From assembly GCA_963724535.1 (NCBI GenBank), contig CAVRVD010000007.1, forward strand, positions 1-64,000: a stretch of DNA of 64,000 nucleotides, written 5' to 3'. Below are positions 15,628 to 24,766 of the stretch, piece by piece. The translations under genes were made by a program, and so were the position numbers. The stretch's first letter is position 1, and the number at the start of each line of letters is the position of its first letter. The notes under the pieces were generated by a model, which ran no database searches, had not been told where the DNA came from, and saw nothing but the letters and a program-made list of their open reading frames with translations. Source of the stretch: JADJPO01 sp963724535. Lineage in GTDB: Bacteria; Actinomycetota; Actinomycetes; Actinomycetales; Kineosporiaceae.

Positions 15628-17214
15628 TCAGGACAGCGCGCCCGGCAGCAGTCCGGCCACCAGCTGCGGCAGCACCGACAGCACCACGAGGCTCACCGCC
15701 CCCGCGCCGATCGCGAGCCCCTCGGCCGGCCGGACCCGCCAGGTCACCGCCTCGACGTCCGGACGGGGAGCGGTCACCAGCAGCGCAGCCCAGCGCAGGT
15801 AGTAGGCCACCCCGAGCGCGACGTTCACCGCTGCCGCCACCGCCAGCGGCCACAGCTGTGCGTCCACCACCGGCCGGACGGCGAGCACCTTGGCAACCAG
15901 CCCGATCACCCCTGGCGGCAGACCGGCCAGCGCAGCCAGCGCCAGTCCGAGCACGGCGGCGGCCACCGGCTCGCGCCGGGCCAGACCCCGGTAGGCCTCC
16001 AGGGTGTGCCACTGCCCGGCCTCGACATGTCGGGACAGCACCACGACCACCGCGAACGCGGTCACCCCGGCCGCCCCGTAGGCCACCAGGTAACCCACCG
16101 ATGCCGCCACCGCCTGGCGCAGCCCCGGTGCCGAACCCCCGGCCACGGCGAACCGGGGGCCGGCGGCGGCCAGTGGCAGCAGCAGCCAACCCGCCTGGGC
16201 CACGGTCGACCAGGCCAGCAGCCGGACGGCGACCTGCTGGCGCAGCGCGAGGACGTTGCCGACCGTCATGGTCAGCACCGCGACCACACCGAGCACCGGG
16301 GCCCACACCTGCGCCAGGGCGGGGGCGGCGAGGGCCAGCAGTACCAGTAGCGCCGCCAGCGCCGCCGCCTTGGACACCACGGACAGGAACGCCGCCACCG
16401 GCAGCGGTGCCCCGGCATAGGTGTCCGGGGTCCACAGGTGGAACGGCACTGCGGACAGCTTGAAGGCGATGCCGGAGACGGCGAACAGGACGCCGAGCCC
16501 GGCCACGGCGCGGACCCCGGCCGGCAGCGTCGGGTCGGCTAGCGCCACGGCCAGGGTCTGCGTGTGCAGAGTCCCACCCGCGGTCAGCAGCAGCCCGAGC
16601 CCGAGCGCCAGCAGCCCGAGCGAGCCCACCGCGGTCAGCAGCAGGGTCAGCGCACCCTGCACCCCGGGGGCGTCCCGGCGCAGACCCACCAGCGCCACGG
16701 CCGGCAGCGAGGCGGTCTCCAGCGCGACCAGCAGCGTCACCAGGTCCCGAGCCCCGGCCAACGCCACCGCCCCGGCCACCGCGGACAGGAACAGCACGTG
16801 GTGCGCGGCCCGGTCCCGCGCCCCGGTGGAGTCCATCGCCAGCAGCAGGCACACCGTCGCGAAGGCCAGGACCACCGCCTGCAGCGTGAGCGTGAACGGG
16901 GAGACGACAAACGAACAGAGCGACCCGCCGTCTGGCGCGGATCCGTTGACGCACAGGGTGTCTCGACTCCCGCCGGGAACCCGTTCGAGCCCGGCGCCGA
17001 GCGCGGCGACCGCGGTTGCGGCGGCCACCAGCCCGGTCAGCGCCACGCCGTCCAACACCCGCGCCGAGACCGACGAGACCCCGAAGTCGCTCCGCCGCGG
17101 CAGCAGCGCGTCGACGAGCAGCACCGCGAGCAGGGTCGCGACGATCACCGCGACCGGCGCCAGGGCCAGCCAGTCGACCGGTGGCACGGCCGTGCTGACA
17201 GTGCGGGCGCTCAC
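15628..17214 (-). CDS. nuoN: NADH-quinone oxidoreductase subunit N, second cluster
   Basis: 528 residues, about 14 membrane helices, antiporter-like subunit of the complex I membrane arm. The conserved segment KLSAVPFHLWTPDTYAGAP carries the lysine and the HxWxPDxY signature of NuoN. GTG 17214 overlaps the nuoM-2 stop by four bases. Nothing indicates decay. It is shorter at the C-terminus than NuoN of the full operon (548 residues) and clearly divergent from it, so it is not a recent duplicate. Confidence 0.95.
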   Translation of the reverse strand: MSARTVSTAVPPVDWLALAPVAVIVATLLAVLLVDALLPRRSDFGVSSVSARVLDGVALTGLVAAATAVAALGAGLERVPGGSRDTLCVNGSAPDGGSLCSFVVSPFTLTLQAVVLAFATVCLLLAMDSTGARDRAAHHVLFLSAVAGAVALAGARDLVTLLVALETASLPAVALVGLRRDAPGVQGALTLLLTAVGSLGLLALGLGLLLTAGGTLHTQTLAVALADPTLPAGVRAVAGLGVLFAVSGIAFKLSAVPFHLWTPDTYAGAPLPVAAFLSVVSKAAALAALLVLLALAAPALAQVWAPVLGVVAVLTMTVGNVLALRQQVAVRLLAWSTVAQAGWLLLPLAAAGPRFAVAGGSAPGLRQAVAASVGYLVAYGAAGVTAFAVVVVLSRHVEAGQWHTLEAYRGLARREPVAAAVLGLALAALAGLPPGVIGLVAKVLAVRPVVDAQLWPLAVAAAVNVALGVAYYLRWAALLVTAPRPDVEAVTWRVRPAEGLAIGAGAVSLVVLSVLPQLVAGLLPGALS

Positions 17215-18941
17215 CGGCCGACCCCCAGCAACCAGTCCACCGTCGGCCCGGTCAGGTCGAGCAGCAGCCAGGGCAGCAGACCCAGGACGGCGGTCGCCAC
17301 CACCAGCGGCATCATCACCGTGACCTCGTGGCGGGTGGCGTCGCCGACCGTCACGACCAGGACGCGCGGCCTGTCCCTCGTCCCCTCGGCGGCCTCGTCA
17401 CCGACTCCGGCATCGGTTCCGGTCCCGGTTCGGTCGGCCGCCGCGTCGAGGGGGCCCAGGTCCGGCGCGGCGCCGTGCCACAGCTCGCGCAGCACCCGCA
17501 GCAGGTAGACCGCGGCCACCAGGGTGCCCACGGCGGCGAACACGGCCAGCGGCCGGGACAGTGCTCCGATCGCCGAATCCGACTGCCAGGCACCGACGAT
17601 CGCCAGCAGCTCACCCCAGAAGCCGGCCAGGCCCGGTAGCCCGAGACCGGCGATGCAGCCGAAGGCGAGCAGCCAGCCCAACCGGGGCAGTCGGTCGCGC
17701 AGGCCCGGCGCCAGCTCGGCGAGCACCGCGGTGTGGTGGCGGTCCTTGACCGCACCCACGACGAAGAACAGCAGACCGGTGATCAGCCCGTGGGCGATGT
17801 TGGCGAACAGAGCGCCCTGCAGCCCGGCCGGCGTCATCGTCGCCACCCCCAGCAGGACGAACCCCATGTGCGCCACCGACGACAACGCCACCAGCCGCTT
17901 CAGGTCCCGCTCGACGAAACAGGCCAGCCCCGCCCAGAGCACCCCGGCCACTGCGAACGCGCCGAGCAGCGGCGCCACCGCGCGCACGCCGTCCGGCACC
18001 ACGGGGACGGCGATCCGCACCAGCCCGTAGGTACCCATCTTCAACAGCACGCCGGCCAGCAGCACCGAGCCGGCGGTCGGCGCGATCGTGTGCGCCGGCG
18101 GCAGCCAGGTGTGCAGCGGGAACATGGGGGCCTTCACGGCCAGGCCCAGCATGATCAGGATCGCGGCCGCGGTCTGCTCCGCCGTCGACAGCCCCGCCCC
18201 GCGCCGGGCGGCCAGCTCGACCAGGTCGGTGGTGCCGGTGCGCAGGCCGACCAGCAGGATGCCGAGCAGCATCAGCGCCGACCCGGTCACCGTGAACAGC
18301 ACGAACCGGTTCGCGGCGTCGCGACGGGCCCCCTCTCCCCCGAGCCGCGACGCCGACGGCGGCACCGTGGCCGCGGGCTGGGTGACGTCGCCCCACCGTG
18401 CGATGACGAACCACATCGGCACCAGCACCGTCTCGAAGGCGATGAAGAACACCACCAGGTCCAGCGCGACGAAGGTCGCGATCGCCCCACCGGTCACCGC
18501 GAGCACACAGGCCACCAGCCCGCCGGTGTGCCCGGCCGCCGGCCGCACTCGGACCAGGTGCCAGCACACGGCCAGCCCGAGCAGCGCGGTGAGCAGCACC
18601 AGCGGCGCGGAGACGCCGTCCAGGCCCAGCCGCAGATGCACGCCGAGGGCGGGTATCCAGGGCACGTCGATCGGGGCGCGCAGGACCACCCCGTCGGTCG
18701 GCGAGAGGGCCGTTCGGACCGTCGCGACGGCGGCCAGGACCAGCGTCGTGGCGCTGGTCAGAACACCGAAACCCGTCGCGAAACGCTCGACCTCACGGTC
18801 AGAACCGCGCGCTGTCGCACGCAGGGAGGCGAGATAGGCCAGCAGCAGCAGCGCAGCTGCCAGCGGCACGCAGACCAGCGCGACCACCAGTGCCTCGGCC
18901 AGCGGGTCGGCAGCCGGCGCCGGGTCCACCAACCCCGTCAT
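17211..18941 (-). CDS. nuoM: NADH-quinone oxidoreductase subunit M, second cluster
   Basis: 576 residues. Proton-pumping subunit with the conserved Glu in FFIAFETVLVPMWF and the lysine motif AVKAPMFPLHTWLPPAHTIAP, then HGLITGLLFFVVGAV. A hydrophilic insertion at about residues 490-540 (DRTGTGTDAGVGDE, acidic) between the last helices is unlike the homolog at 41088-42611. ATG 18941 overlaps the nuoL-2 stop by four bases. Confidence 0.95.
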   Translation of the reverse strand: MTGLVDPAPAADPLAEALVVALVCVPLAAALLLLAYLASLRATARGSDREVERFATGFGVLTSATTLVLAAVATVRTALSPTDGVVLRAPIDVPWIPALGVHLRLGLDGVSAPLVLLTALLGLAVCWHLVRVRPAAGHTGGLVACVLAVTGGAIATFVALDLVVFFIAFETVLVPMWFVIARWGDVTQPAATVPPSASRLGGEGARRDAANRFVLFTVTGSALMLLGILLVGLRTGTTDLVELAARRGAGLSTAEQTAAAILIMLGLAVKAPMFPLHTWLPPAHTIAPTAGSVLLAGVLLKMGTYGLVRIAVPVVPDGVRAVAPLLGAFAVAGVLWAGLACFVERDLKRLVALSSVAHMGFVLLGVATMTPAGLQGALFANIAHGLITGLLFFVVGAVKDRHHTAVLAELAPGLRDRLPRLGWLLAFGCIAGLGLPGLAGFWGELLAIVGAWQSDSAIGALSRPLAVFAAVGTLVAAVYLLRVLRELWHGAAPDLGPLDAAADRTGTGTDAGVGDEAAEGTRDRPRVLVVTVGDATRHEVTVMMPLVVATAVLGLLPWLLLDLTGPTVDWLLGVGR

Positions 18942-20941
18942 GACAGCACCACACCGGCCAGGCCCATGGCCAGCGCACCCACGACCACCCAGCCCAGGTA
19001 GCCGGTGGCCAGACCGTCGCTGAGCCGGCGCAGCCCGGTTCCCGCCCATCGCACGGCGACCGCGGCCCCGCGCGGGTAGGCGTCGACGACGTCACTGTCA
19101 CCGGCCGCCACCACCCGGGCCGCCGCTCGGTACGGCCGCACCACGAGGACGTGCTGCACGTCGTCCAGCCGGTAGCCGTCGCGCAGGAAGGACCGCAGCA
19201 CGCCCGGCAGCGCCGCGGCGATGTCCCGGGTGCCCAGCCGCGGCGCCGAGAGCGCCCAGCCCACCCCGGCCAGGGACAGCGCAGCGCCGGTGACCGCGGC
19301 GATCGGGTCGAGGTGCAGCCCGGCCAGCAGCTGCGGCGGGCGCACCAGCACCAGGCCGAACAGCGCGGTGGGCACCGCGAGCAGCCACAGCGGCCAGATC
19401 ATCGAGGCGGGCAGCGGATGATCGGCCGGCGAGTCGGCGCTCGCGTCGGCGGGCAGGACGGGTGCGGAGCCGACCGGGGCCGGCCCACCGAGCACGACCA
19501 GGACGAACGCGCGTCCCGCGTACAGGCCGGTGACCAGGACCGTCAGCAGGCCGCTGGCCAGCACCAGCCAGGCCGGCCAGGCACCGCCCGGCCCGGAGGC
19601 GTCCCGGGCCGCCGTCTCGGCAGCGGTGAGCACCGCCTCCTTGGACCAGAAGCCGCTCACCGGTGGCAGCCCGGCCAGGGCCGCCAGACCGAGGGAGAAG
19701 AGCACCGCCAGGCCCCGATGGTGGCGCCACAGCCCGCCCCAGTCGCTGACCCGGCTCATCAACGTGGACCCGGCCAGGACCGCCGCGCAGCCGGCGACCA
19801 GGAACAGCAGCGCCTTGAACGCGGCGTGGGCGAGCAGGTGGGCGATCCCCGCTCCGGCAGGGTCGCCCTGCCCCGCACCGACCAGCGCGGGGGCCATGGC
19901 GATCCCGGCGACCATGTAGGCCACCTGGCTGATCGTCGACCAGGCGAGCAGCCGTTTGACGTCGTCCTGGGCCAGGGCCGCCAGCGCCGCGCCCAGCATG
20001 GTGACCGAGGCGATCACCGCAGCCGCGGCCAGGGCCACCGGAGCAGCCAGGAACAACGGCAGCAGCCGGGCCAGCAGGAACGCGCCGGCGGCCACCATGG
20101 TCGCGGCATGGATCAGCGCCGAGACCGGCGTGGGGCCCTCCATCGCGTCCGGCAGCCAGGTGTGCAGGGGGAACTGGGCGGACTTGCCCGCCACGCCGGC
20201 CAGCAGCAGCAGTGCGGCGGCGGTCAGCGGGCCGGAGCCGAGCGCCCCGCTCGTCGCCGCGGCCGACAGCTCACCGATCGACGTGGTGGAGACCGAAGCG
20301 CTGCCGGCGGTGACCAGGACGACGATCGCCAGCAGCACGCCGAGGTCGCCGAACCGGGTGACCACGAACGCCTTGACCGCGGCGGCCCGCGCCGCCGCTC
20401 GCTCGCTGTAGTGGCCGATCAGCAGGTAGGAGCAGGCGCCCATCACCTCCCAGCCGATCAGCAGCAGCACCAGGTCGTCTGCGTGGACGACGAGCATCAT
20501 CGCGGCCGTGAACAGCGACACGGTCGCGGCGTAGGCGGGGTAGCGCTCGGTGACGTACCCGGTGGAGTAGACCTGAACGCACAGCGCGACCACCGCGACG
20601 GCGACGGCGACCAGGGCGGAGAGCTGGTCGGCGCGCAGCTCCAGAGCGAGAGTGGTCGGCCCGATGTCGACCCGACCCAGCAGCGCGATCCGCTCGACCG
20701 GACCGTCCCGCAGCACCAGCCACGCCTCGACGCACGCCGCCGCCAGGGTGCCGGCGGCGCCGGTCCGGGCCCACTCCCGCGACCAGGCCGCCGAGCGACC
20801 GCTCACCGCCACGCCGAGGACGGCGAAGACCGCCGGAACGACGACGGTCAGCACCGCGGCCACCGACACGGCCGCACCCGGCTGGGCCTGACCGGTGGTA
20901 CCGGCCAGGCCCGTCACCAGTAGCTGGGACGCACCGCTCAC
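18938..20941 (-). CDS. nuoL: NADH-quinone oxidoreductase subunit L, second cluster
   Basis: 667 residues. Largest antiporter-like subunit; conserved GKSAQFPLHTWLPDAMEGPT and PVSALIHAATMVAAGAFL, the Glu helix LIGWEVMGACSYLLIGHY, and an extended C-terminal part with the lateral helix. GTG 20941 overlaps the nuoK-2 stop by four bases. It should pump protons in the membrane arm of the Nuo-2 complex. Confidence 0.95.
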   Translation of the reverse strand: MSGASQLLVTGLAGTTGQAQPGAAVSVAAVLTVVVPAVFAVLGVAVSGRSAAWSREWARTGAAGTLAAACVEAWLVLRDGPVERIALLGRVDIGPTTLALELRADQLSALVAVAVAVVALCVQVYSTGYVTERYPAYAATVSLFTAAMMLVVHADDLVLLLIGWEVMGACSYLLIGHYSERAAARAAAVKAFVVTRFGDLGVLLAIVVLVTAGSASVSTTSIGELSAAATSGALGSGPLTAAALLLLAGVAGKSAQFPLHTWLPDAMEGPTPVSALIHAATMVAAGAFLLARLLPLFLAAPVALAAAAVIASVTMLGAALAALAQDDVKRLLAWSTISQVAYMVAGIAMAPALVGAGQGDPAGAGIAHLLAHAAFKALLFLVAGCAAVLAGSTLMSRVSDWGGLWRHHRGLAVLFSLGLAALAGLPPVSGFWSKEAVLTAAETAARDASGPGGAWPAWLVLASGLLTVLVTGLYAGRAFVLVVLGGPAPVGSAPVLPADASADSPADHPLPASMIWPLWLLAVPTALFGLVLVRPPQLLAGLHLDPIAAVTGAALSLAGVGWALSAPRLGTRDIAAALPGVLRSFLRDGYRLDDVQHVLVVRPYRAAARVVAAGDSDVVDAYPRGAAVAVRWAGTGLRRLSDGLATGYLGWVVVGALAMGLAGVVLS

Positions 20942-21309
20942 CGGGCGGCCTCGCCGAGCTCACGGACCTCGGTGAGGTCGCTGGTGGCCCGGACCCGGAA
21001 CAGCGCCAGCACGATCGCCAGCGCCAGACCGATCTCGGCGGCGGCGACGGTGATCAGCATGATCGTGGCCACCTGGCCGGTGCGCAGCAGGTCGCCGGCG
21101 GCCGGAGGCGACGCGGTACCCTCGGCACCGATGCCGGCCAGGCCGGTGCCCGGCAGCGTCGCGGCCACGACCAGCAGCAGTCCGGCTGCCGCCAGCAGCA
21201 GCTCGGCGCCGACGAGCACCAGGACGGCATTGCGACGGGCCAGCATTCCGTAGACGCCGGCACCGGCCAGCACCGCGACCAGCAGCACCGGTCCGGCCAG
21301 GTGGATCAC
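20938..21309 (-). CDS. nuoK: NADH-quinone oxidoreductase subunit K, second cluster
   Basis: 123 residues, three membrane helices. It has the helix-2 glutamate (VLVGAELLLAAAGLLLV) and the helix-3 motif TVAAAEIGLALAIVLALFR of NuoK. A loop of about 20 extra residues (GTGLAGIGAEGTASPPAAGD) between helices 2 and 3 is longer than in the 99-residue homolog of the full operon. GTG 21309 overlaps nuoJ-2. Confidence 0.92.
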   Translation of the reverse strand: MIHLAGPVLLVAVLAGAGVYGMLARRNAVLVLVGAELLLAAAGLLLVVAATLPGTGLAGIGAEGTASPPAAGDLLRTGQVATIMLITVAAAEIGLALAIVLALFRVRATSDLTEVRELGEAAR

Positions 21310-21854
21310 GACTCGCCCTCCGCCGCGGTCGCGGACGCCGATCCGGCAGCGGTGCGGGTCGACCGGGCCAGCGCGATCGCCCCCACGAGGGAGGCGAGCA
21401 ACAGCACAGACAGCAGCTCGAAGGGCAGCACCCACCCGGTGAAGATCGCCCGGCCCAGCGGCTGCGCCTGACCGTCGGCCAGGTCCACACCGACCGTCGT
21501 CGTGCGCACCGCGGCGAGCAGGGTGGCACCGGTCAGAACGGCGATGCCGAGCCCCGCCAGCGCGGCACCCAGGCGGCGGCCGCGCCCGGCGTCCAGGTCC
21601 TCTGCAGGGCCGATCGGCGCCCGGGTAAGCATCAGCGCGAACAGCACCAGGACGACGACGGCCCCCACATAGACCAGCAGTTGGACCAGGGCGACCACCT
21701 CGGCGCCGAGCACCAGGTAGACCCCGGCCAGCATCCCGAGGGCGACCACCAGCCACAGTGCGGCGTGCACCACCTGCCGGCTGGTCACCGCCAACAGCGC
21801 GGCCACGGCCACCGGAACGGCGAGCACGACGAAGAGCAGGTCCAGGCCGGTCAT
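21306..21854 (-). CDS. nuoJ: NADH-quinone oxidoreductase subunit J, second cluster
   Basis: 182 residues, five membrane helices; the conserved helix-3 region LVQLLVYVGAVVVLVLFALM carries the NuoJ glycine/glutamate-loop features. It lacks the long hydrophilic C-terminal tail of the full-operon NuoJ (276 residues). ATG 21854 overlaps the nuoI-2 stop by four bases. Confidence 0.93.
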   Translation of the reverse strand: MTGLDLLFVVLAVPVAVAALLAVTSRQVVHAALWLVVALGMLAGVYLVLGAEVVALVQLLVYVGAVVVLVLFALMLTRAPIGPAEDLDAGRGRRLGAALAGLGIAVLTGATLLAAVRTTTVGVDLADGQAQPLGRAIFTGWVLPFELLSVLLLASLVGAIALARSTRTAAGSASATAAEGES

Positions 21855-22447
21855 CGCTCCGGCCCCGGGTCGTCCGCCCGCTCGGCCCCGCCGGCGGCGC
21901 GCCGTCCCGCGGCCAGCTCCTTCGGCTCGACCGCGCCACGGTCGAGGGCCGGTGGGGCCGGCACCCCGCTGAGCCAGCCGGCCAACCGCTCCCGCTCGTG
22001 CAACAGGTCCCGGATGTCGAGCTCGGCGTACTCGAACTGCGGCGACCAGAACAGCGCGTCGAACGGGCAGACCTCGATACAGATCCCGCAGTACATGCAC
22101 AGCGAGAAGTCGATGGCGAACCGGTCGAGCACGTTGCGCTGCCGGGCGCGCCCGCCCTCGGCCGCCGGCAGGGTCTCCTTGTGCGAATCGATGTAGATGC
22201 ACCAGTCGGGGCACTCGCGGGCGCACAGCATGCAGACGGTGCAGTTCTCCTCGAGCAGTGCGATGACGCCCCGGCTGCGCGGGGGCAGGTCCGGGGCGAC
22301 GTGGGGGTACTCGCGGGTGTGGGCGGGGCGCAGCAGTGCCGAGGCGGTGGTGGCCAGTCCGCGCAGCAGCCCGGTTGGCAGCCGGGACCCGGACGGCGCC
22401 GCAGCGTCGGCGTCCGCCTCGTCGCCGGCTCCCCGTTGCGCACTCAC
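21851..22447 (-). CDS. nuoI: NADH-quinone oxidoreductase subunit I (two 4Fe-4S), second cluster
   Basis: 198 residues. Two ferredoxin-type 4Fe-4S motifs, CTVCMLCARECP and CMYCGICIEVCP, should bind clusters N6a and N6b that pass electrons to NuoB. The protein has an N-terminal extension of about 60 residues and a hydrophilic C-terminal tail. GTG 22447 is the most likely start; no good ribosome binding site is visible. It begins the second transcription block of the cluster (nuoIJKLMN), with a divergent GNAT gene only 46 bases away. Confidence 0.92.
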   Translation of the reverse strand: MSAQRGAGDEADADAAAPSGSRLPTGLLRGLATTASALLRPAHTREYPHVAPDLPPRSRGVIALLEENCTVCMLCARECPDWCIYIDSHKETLPAAEGGRARQRNVLDRFAIDFSLCMYCGICIEVCPFDALFWSPQFEYAELDIRDLLHERERLAGWLSGVPAPPALDRGAVEPKELAAGRRAAGGAERADDPGPER

Positions 22448-22480
22448 GGAGGCATCCTGCCACCGCGGGCGGGTCGAACG

Positions 22481-22486
22481 TAGCGT
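22481..22486 (+). promoter_or_regulatory. Putative -10 element for a leaderless GNAT transcript
   Basis: TAGCGT (TANNNT) ends seven bases before ATG 22494 and no ribosome binding site precedes the ATG, the pattern of leaderless actinobacterial genes. No clear -35 is visible. Confidence 0.45.
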
Positions 22487-22493
22487 GGGCACG

Positions 22494-23033
22494 ATGCAGG
22501 AGCAGATGCGAGGGACGCGGTCGGGGTGGCGCCGGCCGGCTCGGGTCTCGGTGGTTCGGCTGTCGGTCGAGGACGCCGGTGAGCTGCTCACCGTCCAGCG
22601 CAGCGCCTACGCCGAGCAGGCCCAGCTGCATGCCGACCCGCACCTACCGCCGCTCACCCAGACCCTGTCGCAGCTGCGCGCCGAGCTGGACGATCCGGCG
22701 GTGACCGCCCTCGGCATCCGGTTGCCCACCCGGTTCGGCGCGCGGCTGGTCGCGGCAGTCCGCCTTCGCCGCCGGGCCGACGGACGCGACGGCGAGGTGA
22801 GCCGGCTGGTCGTCGTGCCCGACCTGCAGGGCCAGGGACTGGGCAGCACGCTGCTGGGCGCGGTCCACGACGTCGTCGCGACCGCCCCGGGCGGGCCCCG
22901 GTGTCAGCTGCACCTGTTCACCGGTGAGCACTCCGCGGCGAACCTGCGCCTGTACGCCCGGCACGGCTACGTCGAGACCCACCGCAGCGACGGCCCCGGC
23001 TACCAGCTGGTGCATCTGGTCCGCCGCTGCTGA
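22494..23033 (+). CDS. GNAT family N-acetyltransferase
   Basis: 179 residues. Acetyl-CoA binding motif A is visible as VSRLVVVPDLQGQGLGSTLL (about residues 100-119), followed by motif B (TGEHSAANLRLYARHGYVE). The N-terminal strand VSVVRLSVEDAGELLTVQRS is the usual GNAT start. Substrate unknown. It sits between the two halves of the second nuo cluster, on the opposite strand, and converges with the TetR gene. ATG 22494 fits a leaderless promoter; ATG 22506 is the alternative. Confidence 0.85.
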   Translation: MQEQMRGTRSGWRRPARVSVVRLSVEDAGELLTVQRSAYAEQAQLHADPHLPPLTQTLSQLRAELDDPAVTALGIRLPTRFGARLVAAVRLRRRADGRDGEVSRLVVVPDLQGQGLGSTLLGAVHDVVATAPGGPRCQLHLFTGEHSAANLRLYARHGYVETHRSDGPGYQLVHLVRRC

Positions 23034-23059
23034 CCCGTCACGGCCCGGCCCGGGCGAGG

Positions 23060-23716
23060 TCAGCGCACGGCGCTGGGCAGCTCCGCGGAGGCGGTGGCGA
23101 GAGGCTCAGGCAGGACCTGGCCGGCGGGCACAGCACGGCCCAACATCAGCTCCAGCGCCCCGGCGAGGTCCGCCCGGGCCCGGGCGGTCGACAGCAGGCC
23201 GCCGCACCGGAGGGACCCGACGGCATACAGCTGGGCCACCAGGCTGCGGGCCACCACCCGCGCCTCGGCGGCACCTGCGAAGACCCCCGAGGCGATGCCG
23301 TCGGCGATCACCGCGGTGTACACCTCGACCTGCTCAGCGAGCATCGACTCCAGCACCGGGAGCAGCTCGGGATGCTCGTCGATGAGCAGCGGCGCCTCGC
23401 CGACCGCACGGACCACCCCGGGCAGCACCTCGGGCAGGTCCACGTCGAGCAGGGCCGGCAGACGCCGCTCCGGCTGCGGGATGGAGGCGGCCACCGCGGC
23501 ACGCTCCGAGGCCAGGGAGCGCACCGCGACGTCGAAGGCGCGCACGGCGAGCTGGAAGAAGTCCGGGTAGTAGTAGAGGACCGACGCCGGACTCACTCCC
23601 GCCTCGGCGGCGACCTCCCGCACCCGCAGCCCGCGCAACCCGTCCCGGTCCAGGACCCGGCACGCGGCAGCCACCAGGTGGGCCCGTCTGGGTTCCTGTC
23701 GACGTGGTCTGCCCAC
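23060..23716 (-). CDS. TetR family transcriptional regulator
   Basis: 218 residues. N-terminal helix-turn-helix of the TetR type (ACRVLDRDGLRGLRVREVAA, then AGVSPASVLYYYPDFFQL), followed by an all-helical ligand-binding domain without recognisable ligand. GTG 23716 has GGGAGG upstream. It lies 81 bases downstream of nuoH-2 on the same strand, so it could be co-transcribed with nuoABCH-2, and it converges with the GNAT gene. Whether it controls either is not shown. Confidence 0.88.
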   Translation of the reverse strand: MGRPRRQEPRRAHLVAAACRVLDRDGLRGLRVREVAAEAGVSPASVLYYYPDFFQLAVRAFDVAVRSLASERAAVAASIPQPERRLPALLDVDLPEVLPGVVRAVGEAPLLIDEHPELLPVLESMLAEQVEVYTAVIADGIASGVFAGAAEARVVARSLVAQLYAVGSLRCGGLLSTARARADLAGALELMLGRAVPAGQVLPEPLATASAELPSAVR

Positions 23717-23797
23717 GGGGCCGCCTCCCGTCGTGCACCAGTCTGTCACGGTCCGTGCCGGACGCTCACTGACAGGTCGAAACCCCACCGTAGACGG

Positions 23798-24766
23798 TCA
23801 TCCCGCGGCGGTCACCACGACGGCTGTGATCGCCAGCTGGACGAGGGCGGTCGGCACCAGCACCCCCCAGGCCAACCGTTGCAGCTGGTCCGATCGCAGC
23901 CGCGGCCAGGACACCCGCACCCAGATCACCACCAGGGCCACCACGGCCGCCTTGAGCAGCGTCCAGACCGGTCCGAGCACCCCGGCGAAGGGACCCTGCC
24001 AGCCGCCGAGGAACAGCACCGCGAACAGCCCGGACAGCAGCACGATGCCGGCGTACTCGGCGAGCAGGAACAAGGCGAAACGCAGCCCGCCGTACTCGGT
24101 GAACGGACCGGCGACGAGCTCGGAGTCGGCGATCGGCATGTCGAACGGCGGTCGCTGCAGCTCGGCCAACCCGGCGATCAGGAACACGGCCGCGGCCGGG
24201 GCCTGCCAGATCAGCCACCAGGGCCGCCAGGCCTGGCCGATCTCGACCAGGGACAGCGACCCCGCTGCCAGCGCCACGCTGCTGGCGGCCAGCACCAGCG
24301 GCAGCTCGTAGGCGAGCAGCTGCGCCGCCGCCCGCATCGCCCCCAGCAGGGCGTACTTGTTGGCGCTGGCCCACCCGGCCATCAACGTGCCGAGCACCCC
24401 GACGGCGCTGGTGGCCAGCACGAACAGCAGCCCGGAGTCCAGCGGCGCGGCGACCAGGGACGGCGAGAGCGGGACGGCGGCCAGCGCCACCAGGTAGGGA
24501 ACCAGGGCCACCGCCGGGGCCAGCCGGAACACGGTGCGGTCCGCCGCGGCCGGGACGATCTCCTCCTTCTGCGCGAACTTCACCCCGTCGGCGACCAGCT
24601 GCGCCCAGCCGTGGAAGCCGCCGGCGTACATCGGGCCGAGCCGGCCCTGCATGTGGGCCATCACCTTGTGCTCGGCCTGGCCGACCACCAGCGGCAGCAC
24701 CAGGAACGCGGCCACGACGGCCAGAGCCCGCACCAGGACCTCGAGCACCGACAGCCCGGCGATCAC
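23798..24766 (-). CDS. nuoH: NADH-quinone oxidoreductase subunit H, second cluster
   Basis: 322 residues, about eight membrane helices. Quinone-chamber subunit; conserved KVMAHMQGRLGPMYAGGF, LVADGVKFAQKEEIVP and the loop LQRPPFDMPIADSELVAG. The usual N-R of the loop (ETNRAPFDLPEAE in the other copy) is replaced by LQR. GTG 24766 overlaps the nuoC-2 stop by four bases. nuoD, nuoE, nuoF and nuoG, which should lie between C and H, are absent. Confidence 0.93.
   Translation of the reverse strand: MIAGLSVLEVLVRALAVVAAFLVLPLVVGQAEHKVMAHMQGRLGPMYAGGFHGWAQLVADGVKFAQKEEIVPAAADRTVFRLAPAVALVPYLVALAAVPLSPSLVAAPLDSGLLFVLATSAVGVLGTLMAGWASANKYALLGAMRAAAQLLAYELPLVLAASSVALAAGSLSLVEIGQAWRPWWLIWQAPAAAVFLIAGLAELQRPPFDMPIADSELVAGPFTEYGGLRFALFLLAEYAGIVLLSGLFAVLFLGGWQGPFAGVLGPVWTLLKAAVVALVVIWVRVSWPRLRSDQLQRLAWGVLVPTALVQLAITAVVVTAAG

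Noticed and set aside
19151..20923. A 590-codon open frame opposite nuoL of the second cluster
   Set aside because: Antisense to an intact gene with overlapping neighbours on both sides; no motif.
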